Made by a program: the position numbers and the translations under genes
The notes under the pieces: model-generated
What the model was told of the DNA's origin: nothing
What the model saw: the letters and a program-made list of their open reading frames with translations, nothing else
The model's database searches: none
Shown here: positions 1-8,958 of the stretch, one piece after another
How positions within the stretch are numbered: the first letter of the stretch is position 1
How the letters are laid out: each line of letters begins with the position of its first letter
Assembly (NCBI RefSeq): GCF_004307995.1
Contig: NZ_SIRE01000028.1
Span: 1 to 64,000, forward strand
Direction of reading: 5' to 3'
DNA: 64,000 bases
From: Paenibacillus thalictri
GTDB taxonomy: Bacteria > Bacillota > Bacilli > Paenibacillales > NBRC-103111

Positions 1-191
1 CCGCCCGTGTCGCCGGCGCCCGCGGCCGGCGGCAGGCTCTGCCCCGCGGATTGCGGGGCTTGCGCCTGCGCTGGCGGCGGCTGTGCCGCCGGGCTGGCCG
101 TGCCGGCCGGAGCGGCCGGGTCGTCCGCGCAGCCGGCCAGCGCCAGCATCGCCGCCAGTCCGGCGGCGATAAGCCATGTCGGTCTTCTCAT
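1..191 (-). CDS. Lipoprotein, N-terminal part only (gene runs off the window start)
   Basis: Only the first 63 codons are present. The protein starts with a short positively charged segment (MRRPTW), a hydrophobic core and a lipobox LALAGC, so it should be a lipoprotein with Cys20 as the anchor. After the cysteine comes a low-complexity Ala/Pro/Gln linker, as often seen between a lipid anchor and a folded extracellular domain. The ATG at 191 follows GGGGTGATC as a possible ribosome binding site; a GTG at 200 is a less likely in-frame alternative. It lies 186 nt downstream of, and on the same strand as, the riboswitch-controlled DUF4430/SLH protein, so it may belong to the same transcription unit. 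The functional domain is outside the window, so no function is assigned. Confidence 0.75.
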   Translation of the reverse strand, partial: MRRPTWLIAAGLAAMLALAGCADDPAAPAGTASPAAQPPPAQAQAPQSAGQSLPPAAGAGDTG

Positions 192-253
192 GATGATCAC
201 CCCACACAATAGAAATGGAACAAAGGGCTTCATAATGGAGCCCTCCGCCGATT

Positions 254-292
254 ATTCGTTTTAAGAAGATTCGTTTAAAAAATGATTCGTTT
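254..292. repeat. Three direct repeats of ATTCGTTT upstream of the lipoprotein gene
   Basis: The octamer ATTCGTTT occurs at 254-261, 269-276 and 285-292, at 15- and 16-nt spacing, in the 186-nt gap between the large SLH protein and the truncated lipoprotein gene. Read on the minus strand it is AAACGAAT three times, 60-100 nt before the lipoprotein start. Such spacing could be a regulator binding array, but no protein is implied by the sequence itself. Confidence 0.5.
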
Positions 293-377
293 GCACTACT
301 ATTTAATTCTCCGCCGCTTGGCGCTTTATGTCCGTGCGAATTCATAAGGAATTATCTTCATCTTGCTTATCTGCAGC

Positions 378-3300
378 CTACTTGCCGATTTTTTTCTCAT
401 ATACCCGCACGGCGACAGCAGCCGCCATCTCGCGGGTCATACCTGCATTCGGCTGGAAATTGCCCTGTTCGTCGCCTTCCATAAACCCAAATTCCTGAAC
501 GGCGCTGATCGCCAGCTCAGCCCGGTCGTACGCCTGGCTAATATCTTTAAACTGCGAGCCGTCTCCCGCCGCCTTCAGATTAAAAGCACGGGCCAGCACA
601 ATCGCCATATCTTGTCTCGACATTGTGTTCTCAGGCGCAAACGCCTGACTGGTGACTCCTTGCACAATGCCTTTCTCCGCCGCTTTGGCGATATATGCGC
701 CATACCAACTGCCCGGTTTCACATCGGCAAAGCCGCTTTGCGCCGCTAGGTCCGGCTTTTCTCCCATCAGCCGCAGCACCAAAGCGACAAGCTCTGCCCG
801 GGTCAATTGCTTCTTCGGTTCAAAACGATTAGCCTCTACGCCTTCCATCAAGCCGTATTGCCGCGCACGCTGCACATAATCGCGCGCCCAACCGGATATG
901 TCGGAAGCATCAGTGAATACGGCAGCGCTCACGGCCGCCCCGGAGCCTGCATCCAAAGCAGTCCCAAAGGCGTTCTGGTACATCGCCAGCGCCAGCAAAG
1001 CTTGCTCTGTCGGTATGTCGCCGCTAGGGTCGCCTTTTGTATGCGCAAAACCTCCGTCGGCCTGCTGGTAACCCAGCAGATGAGTCAGCGTATTCCCGCC
1101 CGATTTTGTAAATCGCGCGTCCGCAGCCGGAATGCCGTAAGCCGTCCCGGCCATCAGCGCCCATGCCGCGCTTTCGCTGTTCTCCAGCCCGACCAGCTTA
1201 AACCCGCCTGTCTCCGTCTGCTGCGCCGAAAGCCAAGCCAACGCCTTATTCGCCGCGGCCTTGACTTCAGGCCGGTCCTGCAGACCCGAAAGTGCGATCA
1301 AAGCCATTCCCGTCAAATCCACATTTGGCTCATCGCCAGTGTCTAGCGACCAGCTGCCGTCGGCATTTTGCCGCTCCACTACCCACTTGATTAAACTGTC
1401 CAAGCTCCATTTAGCCGAAGCGGGAACCGCATAACGGCCATTTTGCAGCGTCATGACGGCAAAAATCGGCCCATTAACGCCTTGTGCAGTCATACGATCA
1501 TTATTGTATATTTTCTCGATCAGATCAATACCCGCGATGTTCTGCGGGTTGCCGCCCGCCGCCTTAACGCCAAGCGCCATCCGCTCATAATCCGTGACTA
1601 GCCGCAGATTTCCCTGCTTTTCGTTCAGCGTGTTTTCCACAGATTGCAAATAAGAAGCAGGAATCGTTTGACCTGCCGTCCCAAGCGCATAAGCTTCCCA
1701 GTCGGAAATATCCGGATCGGCCAGCACACGGTTCACCGCGTTTTGAATCTGCTTGCTCAGGTCAAGCGCCGGTTTATTCATCTTAACCGGAACGGCCGCG
1801 CCCAGCTTGGTTTTATCGACCACCGCGAATTTCGTAAAATGATTGACCGCCCCGGTAACAATACCCGTAGCCGCATCTACCGCCGCCGGAATCGGAATCC
1901 ATTCGCCCGTTTCCTCGTTCAGCCAAACCAAAGCCAAATTGTCCAAATGTTCGATATCCAGTGGTGCTGTAATCGATATATATACAGGCTGATCGAACTG
2001 TGCGCCGCTAGGCGAGAATTCGAACATCCCACTTACCGCTTCCGTTCTTTCACCGCTATCCAGCTTGCGAATGCCGATGGTTTGGTCTGATCGCAGCGCA
2101 TTGGACGGCAGCCGGAGCTTCACTTCCCCTTCGGCATCGCCGATGGTTTGCGCCATTCCTGCAGCAGCCGCCTGCTCCAGCTCCACTTGATTGGCCTTAA
2201 GCCGCTCACGCAGCTGCTGTGCGGCGGACAAGCTCATCTTCGAGCTTTCGTTCAGCACACTCACGGTAAACAACTTCATGCTGTCGGCTTTCATATTGCC
2301 ATAACCAAAGGAAAGCCTGCTGATGCCATCCAGCACTTGACTGCTCAACTCCGGAAGTCCGGCTACCGAGCTGCTGCCGCCGCTACTGCTCGAACTGCCG
2401 GCCGGTATGACACACCAGCTGGAAATCGAAGCTTTAATATCGTCGCCATTATTGATGGTATACCGCCAATCGACCCGGTCTCCGCTGCGCAGGCTGTAGC
2501 TTCCGGCGCCTATGCCCGGCACGGTACAGTTAACAGCGTAAACCCAGCCGCTTTTGGCACCTTTGTCTAACTCGTGCAGCCCGTCAATGCCGCTGACGTA
2601 GATGGAACTGCTGCCCGTTCCTTTTGTTTCCACCCGGTCGGTACCAAGCACGCGGGTCAGCACCGTATACGGATTGTCTCCCGATTGGTAATCCACCTTT
2701 TGCTGCGAAACGATGGTTCCCCGGCTGTCATCTCCTTCCACGCTAATCGTAACGGATGGCCCAGGGGGAGTCGTTCCGCCCCCGCCTGTCGTCGGCTGAG
2801 GTAATACGGTCAAAGTGCTGACGCTGCGAATCACCTTGGACGGACCTGCGCCGCTTAGCTGGTCGTAGACGTATCCGGTTACGGTGACCGGATACGTTCC
2901 CGCCGTCACGCCGTTAAAGGAAGCGACGCCCGACTCATCCGTCGTTGCTTTACTATCGCCGACTTGAACTTGAACGGCAGCTGCCGGCGCTGTAACCGAT
3001 TCGTTTCTGCCAAAATCGTAATAACCTTTTTTCACTGAAACGCCGAAGCCGTTTCCGCTGTAAATTGTTTCCGGATTTGAGGCAACCGAATCAATGACAA
3101 ACGTTTTAGCGCTGTAATCAACCGGATCCAATCCCAAATAATAAACAAGCAATTGATCGCCGGATTGTAGCATATACTCGCCGATGCCAACCATCGGCGA
3201 ATAATCCCACTTGCCGTTATGCTTAACCGCAAAGCTCCAGCCGTTGACCCCTTTGTTTTCCTCGCTAAACGAGAGATTTTCTACTTTTTTGAGAAAAGGG

Positions 3301-5675
3301 CCATAACCTGAGGTTTCCATCACATACGAGACATTATTTGCATCAAGCACCGATTTGATCGCGCCTGCCACGGTTGCATCCGTACCGATGGCGGCTGTGC
3401 CGGCGGCAAAAGTTTTCTGCAAACCTTCAATCGCCACACTGGCGTATCCCGCCGTGCCGATCACGACCGGTTGGACAGCCCTTGCCACTTTGGGCGTGCT
3501 GTCCGGCACATATCCGGTTACGGCGAGCGAATAACTTCCGGCATTAACGCCGCTTCGGAAAGTAGCCACACCCTGCTCGTTGGTTGTTGCAATCAGCGAG
3601 CCGATTTGCACCTGAACGCCGGAAGCAGGCGAATTCTCGTTTGCATTTGTTTGCCAATTGTACAACTGCTTCTGCACAATCACGGAAAATGGCTCGTTAT
3701 CTGCCGGCAGCGCCGGGTACAGCTCGACGGAGCTGATTACGCCCGTCGGCGGCGCAAAACCGCCGTAATAAACAATAACTTTGTCCTTTGGCTTCAATTC
3801 GAAATCCGCCATGCTTACTTGAGGCAGCAGCAGCTCTCCTTGGCGCCATACGGCAAAGTTCCAATAGTCGGAAAAACCGTTGATCGTTTTGATGTAATTG
3901 CCGTAGCTGGAGCTCGTAATTTCATATCCGATATGATTGTCTGTCAAGAAGCCGGTAAGCGCATCCTGCAAATGAACGCCTTTGGCCGTTCCAGTCGCAA
4001 TCGGCGCTTGCGGACCTTCCACCTGCAGCGAAACGCTTGCGCCGATTCCGATATCCAGCTGTCTGCTGAAGGAAACCAGCTTTGGCGCTCCGTTATATAC
4101 ACCGGCAGATACGGTTAATGTATAGGAACCTTCATTCAGCCCGGTAAAAGCGGCGATACCGCCGGCGTTTGTCGTCTGCCGCTGGCTGCCGATGCTGACG
4201 TATACATTATCAGCCACCGTCGGCGCAGCAGGGCCGTTTTCGGAATATGCCAAAATTTGCGTTACCTTGACTTGAAATGGGTTATTTGCTGCGGGAACAC
4301 CTGTATGGAATTCGTTGTTTTCCGTCGACCCAACGGTGACCGAATCGACTAACTGCGTACTCGACGCAAAATAATACACATAAACGTCGTCCCCGTCCTG
4401 CAGCGCATAATCTTTGGTGCCGGCGCTGCCGGTTCCGGCGAAGTCCCAGGCGTCTTGTCTTTTGACGTTATACGCCCAATAATTCGACCAATCGCTTGAA
4501 GGACCATATCCCGCTATAGAGTTAATCCAGCCAGAATCGGCTATATCGACTTGACTTCCGGTATATCCCGCACGGGTCAGCAGGCCGGTAAGCCCTTCGT
4601 ATACATTCGCCGCCTCTACGGCGCCTTCGGCGATGATGCCGTTTGGCCCTTCCACATGGATTTTCGCAAACGCTTTGCGCACATTCCCCGGTCCCGTCGC
4701 GGGCCTGCGGCTGCCCTCATAAACGCCGCCGTCCGCATTTAGCGCATGGTATGCCGCAAGCGCTTGAAGCGACTGATTGGTCGCCATGACGGAAGAGGTA
4801 ACAAGCGATTTGAGATGCGCAAAACCGCCGTCATTTTGCCTGTATCCGAATAAGTAGGTTAAAGGGTCACCGCCAGGCTTGGTGAAATTACCGCTTTTGG
4901 CGTCGATGCCCCATGCAGACAAGCCAAAGATAACCTGGGCCGTGCTCTCCGCATTTTCTCCGCCGTCATTATAGCCGCCGTTGGAAAGCTGTCTCGATTG
5001 CAGCCAGGCCACCGCACGCGAGCCTGCCGCTTGAACGGCCGGGTCGCTTTTATATGGGGCCAGAGCCGCCAAAGCGGCCGCCGTCATGTCCACGCCGCTG
5101 GCGTTTGCGCCTGCGGTACAGCACCAGCCGCCGTCGGCATTTTGGCCGCCGAGCAGCTCGGTTACGATTTTCGACTGGGTCCACACGGCATTTCCCGGTA
5201 TAACGTAGCTGCCGGCGTCCAGAGCAAGCAACGAATAAATAAGTCCGTTGCTGCCCTGATTTTTCATTTTATCGTTGTTGTATATCTTTTCAATCAGATT
5301 GTAACTCGGGTTGCTGCTTCCGCTGGGGATGCTTGTTGCATCTCCCCCAGCCGCGCGAATGCCCAGCGCAATCCGGGCATAGTCGGTTACCGAGCTGTAT
5401 TCGCCGTTTGCCGTTCTGATCTGCTGCGTCACCTTAGCCAAATAGCTGGATGGCACAGTCTTTCCGGCTTTCCAAAGCGCGTAAGCATCCCAATCGCTGA
5501 GATTGCTTTGAGCTTGCAAATACGCGCTAGCGTCTTCAATCGCCTCGGCAATCGTAATCGTGCCGCTTTGCGCCGCTGCCCTTTGGGCCGGCAGGAAAGC
5601 GCCCGCCAGCTGCAAGACCAGCATGGTGGCAAGCAGCAGCTTGGCCATCTGTGATTTTACTTTTTTGTTCCCCAT
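378..5675 (-). CDS. Giant secreted SLH protein with two alpha/alpha-barrel and four DUF4430 (transcobalamin-like) domains
   Basis: The product is 1765 aa. The start at 5675 has GGGGAGGAG 6-8 nt upstream and gives a clear signal peptide; a longer reading frame to 5867 would run back through the terminator and is rejected. Approximate layout: signal peptide 1-36; squalene-cyclase/prenyltransferase-like barrel 55-315 (repeated QNADGG-type motifs); DUF4430 domains near 337-437, 548-638, 745-848 and 975-1078, each ending in a V-YY or similar strand, separated by Ig-like surface domains; a ZU5-like segment 1160-1285; a second barrel 1320-1565 (GYQQADGGFAH); three SLH domains 1583-1765 for cell-wall anchoring. 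An alpha6/alpha6 barrel plus a DUF4430 domain is the architecture of animal transcobalamin and intrinsic factor. A cobalamin riboswitch lies directly upstream, so I infer corrinoid binding at the cell surface. Binding itself is not proven by sequence. Confidence 0.88.
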   Translation of the reverse strand: MGNKKVKSQMAKLLLATMLVLQLAGAFLPAQRAAAQSGTITIAEAIEDASAYLQAQSNLSDWDAYALWKAGKTVPSSYLAKVTQQIRTANGEYSSVTDYARIALGIRAAGGDATSIPSGSSNPSYNLIEKIYNNDKMKNQGSNGLIYSLLALDAGSYVIPGNAVWTQSKIVTELLGGQNADGGWCCTAGANASGVDMTAAALAALAPYKSDPAVQAAGSRAVAWLQSRQLSNGGYNDGGENAESTAQVIFGLSAWGIDAKSGNFTKPGGDPLTYLFGYRQNDGGFAHLKSLVTSSVMATNQSLQALAAYHALNADGGVYEGSRRPATGPGNVRKAFAKIHVEGPNGIIAEGAVEAANVYEGLTGLLTRAGYTGSQVDIADSGWINSIAGYGPSSDWSNYWAYNVKRQDAWDFAGTGSAGTKDYALQDGDDVYVYYFASSTQLVDSVTVGSTENNEFHTGVPAANNPFQVKVTQILAYSENGPAAPTVADNVYVSIGSQRQTTNAGGIAAFTGLNEGSYTLTVSAGVYNGAPKLVSFSRQLDIGIGASVSLQVEGPQAPIATGTAKGVHLQDALTGFLTDNHIGYEITSSSYGNYIKTINGFSDYWNFAVWRQGELLLPQVSMADFELKPKDKVIVYYGGFAPPTGVISSVELYPALPADNEPFSVIVQKQLYNWQTNANENSPASGVQVQIGSLIATTNEQGVATFRSGVNAGSYSLAVTGYVPDSTPKVARAVQPVVIGTAGYASVAIEGLQKTFAAGTAAIGTDATVAGAIKSVLDANNVSYVMETSGYGPFLKKVENLSFSEENKGVNGWSFAVKHNGKWDYSPMVGIGEYMLQSGDQLLVYYLGLDPVDYSAKTFVIDSVASNPETIYSGNGFGVSVKKGYYDFGRNESVTAPAAAVQVQVGDSKATTDESGVASFNGVTAGTYPVTVTGYVYDQLSGAGPSKVIRSVSTLTVLPQPTTGGGGTTPPGPSVTISVEGDDSRGTIVSQQKVDYQSGDNPYTVLTRVLGTDRVETKGTGSSSIYVSGIDGLHELDKGAKSGWVYAVNCTVPGIGAGSYSLRSGDRVDWRYTINNGDDIKASISSWCVIPAGSSSSSGGSSSVAGLPELSSQVLDGISRLSFGYGNMKADSMKLFTVSVLNESSKMSLSAAQQLRERLKANQVELEQAAAAGMAQTIGDAEGEVKLRLPSNALRSDQTIGIRKLDSGERTEAVSGMFEFSPSGAQFDQPVYISITAPLDIEHLDNLALVWLNEETGEWIPIPAAVDAATGIVTGAVNHFTKFAVVDKTKLGAAVPVKMNKPALDLSKQIQNAVNRVLADPDISDWEAYALGTAGQTIPASYLQSVENTLNEKQGNLRLVTDYERMALGVKAAGGNPQNIAGIDLIEKIYNNDRMTAQGVNGPIFAVMTLQNGRYAVPASAKWSLDSLIKWVVERQNADGSWSLDTGDEPNVDLTGMALIALSGLQDRPEVKAAANKALAWLSAQQTETGGFKLVGLENSESAAWALMAGTAYGIPAADARFTKSGGNTLTHLLGYQQADGGFAHTKGDPSGDIPTEQALLALAMYQNAFGTALDAGSGAAVSAAVFTDASDISGWARDYVQRARQYGLMEGVEANRFEPKKQLTRAELVALVLRLMGEKPDLAAQSGFADVKPGSWYGAYIAKAAEKGIVQGVTSQAFAPENTMSRQDMAIVLARAFNLKAAGDGSQFKDISQAYDRAELAISAVQEFGFMEGDEQGNFQPNAGMTREMAAAVAVRVYEKKIGK

Positions 5676-5721
5676 TGTATTTCTCCTCCCCTTACTCCTG
5701 CGAACCCTACATGTCCTCAAC

Positions 5722-5747
5722 AAAAAAACACCTTCCAGCGGAAGATG
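5722..5747 (-). terminator. Intrinsic terminator in the riboswitch expression platform
   Basis: On the minus strand CATCTTCC and GGAAGGTG form an 8-bp stem (one G-T pair) with a GCT loop, followed by seven Ts. It lies between the cobalamin aptamer and the start of the large SLH gene, 47 nt before its ATG. This is the expected position for cobalamin-induced transcription termination. Confidence 0.85.
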
Positions 5748-5869
5748 CCATGGTCTCAGTATAATCCGGCTGCGCATTGTCCCGTTGTACCCAATTTCCC
5801 CTTTGGTCCACCGTCGACCGGGATGCGCTGCTTTCATACACCTCCCTAATTCCGCGTAGGGCCACAATT

Positions 5870-6065
5870 GGTGTCGACAGAACAGGCAGGTCTCCTGACT
5901 TACGGATCAAAGCTGATTGCCATGCCTTCCCGCTTCGCTTACGCGCAGCAGTGGCCTCTAGGCAGCTCCCCGTTTACAGTGGCGCGACCGTGCCGGATTT
6001 TCACCGGCTTCCCTCTTGAGCCCTCTCTGCAATGAATTGCAGAAATTGGCACCCGTTCCCTCAAT
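5870..6065 (-). promoter_or_regulatory. Cobalamin (B12) riboswitch
   Basis: On the minus strand the conserved cobalamin aptamer elements appear in the right order. They are GGGTGCC near 6050, AAGCCGGTGAAAATCCGGC near 5993-6012, the GCCACTG core motifs at 5976-5982 and 5949-5955, and a near-perfect B12 box (GTCAGGAGACCTGCC) at 5884-5900. The downstream terminator at 5722-5747 completes an OFF switch. By family rules, adenosyl- or methylcobalamin binding would stop transcription of the DUF4430/SLH gene, linking that gene to B12 supply. Confidence 0.95.
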
Positions 6066-6083
6066 TGATCATGATTTGCTCTC

Positions 6084-6112
6084 AGCATACCATTCACAGC
6101 TTGCCGAGTCTA
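6084..6112 (-). promoter_or_regulatory. Putative sigma-A promoter of the riboswitch transcript
   Basis: Minus strand: -35 TAGACT (6112-6107), 17-nt spacer, -10 TATGCT (6089-6084), each matching four of six consensus bases. Transcription would begin about 6077, just ahead of the aptamer. Confidence 0.5.
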
Positions 6113-6128
6113 CTGGAAAAGCGCAAGT

Positions 6129-6157
6129 AAAAAGCCGTCTCGCTTTTCGAAACGGCT
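6129..6157 (-). terminator. Intrinsic terminator after the ABC permease gene
   Basis: AGCCGTTTCG and CGAGACGGCT pair as a 10-bp stem (one wobble) around an AAAAG loop and are followed by five Ts on the minus strand. It ends the ABC ATPase-permease operon 51 nt past the permease stop, and separates it from the riboswitch promoter. Confidence 0.88.
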
Positions 6158-6207
6158 CTTTGCAGCTAGCGGACATGCTTGAAACGAGGCGATATCAAAT
6201 CGGCCGT

Positions 6208-6984
6208 TTACCCGGCTACATCTCTTCTTGTAAACAGCAGCCATGCTACAGCGTAAAACAAAATCCAATACAAGACGAGCATCGTAACCGAAAATCCGAG
6301 CGTCATTCCTTGAAGCATCGGTTTTCCACCGAAGAAGTAAACTTCCAGATTCGTATTGGCAAACAGGATAAATTTAACCCAACCATACTGCATCATCGCA
6401 AGTATCCTGACAAACGGATCGGCCATAAACATGAGGAACATCGAAAGGCCAATCGCAAACGAGCTGCTGCGGAAAGCGCTGGAAATCATAAAGGAAAGCG
6501 TCACCGCCATCAGCATGTCCACGGCCTTTAATCCATATTCGCCCAATATCCGGCTAAACGACACATTTCCCGCCGTCGGCCCGCTGGCGCCAAAAAACAC
6601 AAGCCCGATGAAATAAGAACAGATTAACGTCACCACCAGCATACCAAGCATAAACAGCACTACAGCCACATATTTGGACAGCAAAATTTTACTGCGGCTG
6701 GCCGGGCGGATCAAGAGCAGCTTGATCGTCCCCCAGGTGAACTCGGAAGCGACGATATCCCCCGCCACGATGACCGAAAAGATAAGCACCAGGGTGCTGA
6801 CGTTGGTGCTCATACTGGCAAAGGTGAGCACATGATCGATTCCGCCCTTGATGACAAACTTCATCAATATAGCAAATGCGAGCAAAATAACCGGGATGAG
6901 CCCGATCATAATCCATGTGCGGGCGCGTAAATAAATTTTCATATTCTCATTTTGAATCAATGAAAGCATGCTGGAGTTAGACAA
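6208..6984 (-). CDS. ABC-2 type transporter permease
   Basis: A 258-aa integral membrane protein with about six hydrophobic helices, including segments near residues 25-47, 60-80, 103-130 and 225-250. It follows an ATPase gene of the drug/antibiotic exporter (BcrA-like) type with which it should form an export ABC transporter, since no substrate-binding protein is present. The start is TTG at 6984, supported by AAGGGGGA seven nt upstream. It overlaps the ATPase stop by 8 nt; an internal ATG at 6969 is the alternative. The gene is followed by a strong terminator. The substrate cannot be told from sequence; bacitracin-like peptides or lantibiotics are typical for the family. Confidence 0.85.
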   Translation of the reverse strand: MSNSSMLSLIQNENMKIYLRARTWIMIGLIPVILLAFAILMKFVIKGGIDHVLTFASMSTNVSTLVLIFSVIVAGDIVASEFTWGTIKLLLIRPASRSKILLSKYVAVVLFMLGMLVVTLICSYFIGLVFFGASGPTAGNVSFSRILGEYGLKAVDMLMAVTLSFMISSAFRSSSFAIGLSMFLMFMADPFVRILAMMQYGWVKFILFANTNLEVYFFGGKPMLQGMTLGFSVTMLVLYWILFYAVAWLLFTRRDVAG

Positions 6985-7906
6985 TGCGATTCCCCCTTGT
7001 CACCTCAAGGAACTGGTCTTCGAGCGATTTGGTCACCTGCCCAATACCGTACACCTGAATGCCTGCCGCCACAAATTCGGCATTCAGCTTCGCTGTCATT
7101 TCCCGCGTCAGCCGCAGCGTCACGGAATGCTCGTCCGCCGATATTTCGGCATCACGGACCATCCCGGCGGCGATCGTTCTGGCCCGCTCTATCGGGTCCA
7201 GCTCAAAACGGATCGTCAATCCTTCTTCGCCCTCCTGCGTTTCCTTGAAGGTGCGGACATCCAGCAGCTTCCCGTTCTGGATAATCGCCACCCGGTCGCA
7301 CATCAGCTCCATCTCCGATAACAGATGGCTGGACACGATGACGGCAATGCCTTCGGTTCTGGACAAATGCCGCAAATAATCGCGCAGCTCGCGGATCCCT
7401 TCGGGATCGAGACCGTTGGTCGGCTCATCGAGAATCAGCACCGACGGCTTATGCAGAATGGCCTGGGCCACGCCAAGCCGCTGCCGCATGCCTAGCGAAT
7501 AGGTCTTCACTTTATCCTGAATGCGCTGCTCCAGCTTGACAAGCGCGATCACTTCATCGATCCGCGCTTTATCCACTCCGCCGGGCACCATGCGGGCATA
7601 GTGCTCGAGGTTCTGGTATCCGGTCATAAATTTGTACAGTTCCGGATTCTCCACAATGGCGCCGACTCGAACCATCGCCCGCTCAAATTCCTTAACGACA
7701 CTGAGCCCTTCAATCGTCACTTCACCGGATGTCATGGAGATCAAGCCGACCATCATGCGGATCGTCGTTGTTTTCCCCGCGCCGTTTGGCCCTAGAAAAC
7801 CGAATATTTCTCCGGGCATCACATCAAAACTCAGATCGTCCACTATGGTACGGGTGCCGATTTTTTTGGTCACTCCGCGCAGCTGTACTACGGGTTGCTC
7901 GTTCAT
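6977..7906 (-). CDS. ABC transporter ATP-binding protein (BcrA/CcmA-like)
   Basis: A 309-aa ATPase with Walker A GPNGAGKTTT near residues 42-51, signature LGMRQRLG near 140, Walker B VLILDEPTNGLDP near 160 and a switch histidine in SSHLL near 196. The C-terminal third is the regulatory extension typical of multidrug/bacitracin exporter ATPases. The chosen ATG at 7906 has GGGAGG 7 nt upstream; ten extra codons in the open frame lack a binding site. It overlaps the downstream permease gene by 8 nt, so the two are translated together. It supplies ATP hydrolysis for the exporter. Confidence 0.9.
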   Translation of the reverse strand: MNEQPVVQLRGVTKKIGTRTIVDDLSFDVMPGEIFGFLGPNGAGKTTTIRMMVGLISMTSGEVTIEGLSVVKEFERAMVRVGAIVENPELYKFMTGYQNLEHYARMVPGGVDKARIDEVIALVKLEQRIQDKVKTYSLGMRQRLGVAQAILHKPSVLILDEPTNGLDPEGIRELRDYLRHLSRTEGIAVIVSSHLLSEMELMCDRVAIIQNGKLLDVRTFKETQEGEEGLTIRFELDPIERARTIAAGMVRDAEISADEHSVTLRLTREMTAKLNAEFVAAGIQVYGIGQVTKSLEDQFLEVTRGNRIV

Positions 7907-8013
7907 AAGCGCCTCCCTATGCGTTTTAAGCGTCACCGGCCTTGTTTTTCTTTAAGGTCTATAAACGACAGCTTTCCCAATTCGGGCATAAAATTTTCCA
8001 TTAAGATAAACCT

Positions 8014-8823
8014 TTAAGACAAACCTTCGTAATATTTGGCCAATGAAACGATCATACTGCCCATCCGTTCTTCTTCCGGAGCGACAATGCGCTCTATGCC
8101 TTCCTCCCGCAGCGCTTCCGCGGTTACCTTGCCCACAGCCACAGCAACCGTTGGACCGGCAAACGCCTCAAGCAGACGTGCGGTGTATCCGTTCTCCCTT
8201 GCATACTTCATCATAAACCGGACCTGCGGCGTGCTTGTGAAAGTAACCGCATCAATGCTGCCCTCCATAATTTCGCCGATCAGCTTCTCCAACACGTCCA
8301 GGTCGGGTGGAACGTGCAAATAAGGCAGGATTTCGTAAACATGCGTTTCCTTCTCCGCAAGCCAAGCTACCAGCTTCGGAGCATGGTCGCCATATAACTG
8401 CAGCGCGACGCGTTGGCCGGACAATTCGTAAGGCTCAAGGGCCCGCAATAATCCTGCCGTCGTTCCGTCATCGTCGCATACGGCTGGCTTCAAACCCAGC
8501 GTTTTCAAAAAATTAACCGTTTTGTAGCCTCGTGCGGCTATCGACGCCGCTTGCAGCCGTTCTACAAATTTCGCAGCTTCGCCCATTTTTTCGGCCGCTT
8601 TATATAACAGCTCCGTACCGATTCCGGTGGTCAGGATCACCCAATCGGCACCTTCGTCCAGCAGTTTCCGGAGCTGCGGCTCCACTTTCTCTTGCTCGAC
8701 GGCTACCGTGCCTTGAGCGGGCCGAACAAGCGGAACTCCGCCAAGTCTTTCGACAACTGCGCTTAGTTCCTCCGCTTTCCGCGGACCGGTCAAAGCGATT
8801 CTTTTTCCTTCTAATCTTCGCAT
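8014..8823 (-). CDS. hemD: Uroporphyrinogen-III synthase
   Basis: A 269-aa protein of the HemD family, which closes and inverts ring D of hydroxymethylbilane to give uroporphyrinogen III, the last shared precursor of heme, siroheme and cobalamin. The N-terminus (GKRIALTGPR), the central VVLTTGIG-like region near residue 65 and the TFTSTPQVR segment near 195 fit the two-lobed fold and the usual length of about 250-270 aa. The ATG at 8823 follows AGGGGG by 7 nt. The usual hemA/hemC/hemB neighbours are absent, so this is an orphan copy and may be a second paralogue. It lies 2 kb from the B12-riboswitch locus, but separated from it by an unrelated operon. Confidence 0.85.
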   Translation of the reverse strand: MRRLEGKRIALTGPRKAEELSAVVERLGGVPLVRPAQGTVAVEQEKVEPQLRKLLDEGADWVILTTGIGTELLYKAAEKMGEAAKFVERLQAASIAARGYKTVNFLKTLGLKPAVCDDDGTTAGLLRALEPYELSGQRVALQLYGDHAPKLVAWLAEKETHVYEILPYLHVPPDLDVLEKLIGEIMEGSIDAVTFTSTPQVRFMMKYARENGYTARLLEAFAGPTVAVAVGKVTAEALREEGIERIVAPEEERMGSMIVSLAKYYEGLS

Positions 8824-8958
8824 CGTATGCCCCCTATGAATGCTGCCTCGGCGTATGCCTTTATAATGCAGTAATCATAGCTGAAAGCTTCGTTTATTTC
8901 AATCCCGCAGATCGGGCAAGCGGGAGGCCTATGACAATTACAGCATATCCCCCTCAGC

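Noticed and set aside
5676..5867. N-terminal extension of the B12-locus SLH protein
   Set aside because: It would be translated across the riboswitch terminator, has no ribosome binding site and would bury the signal peptide.
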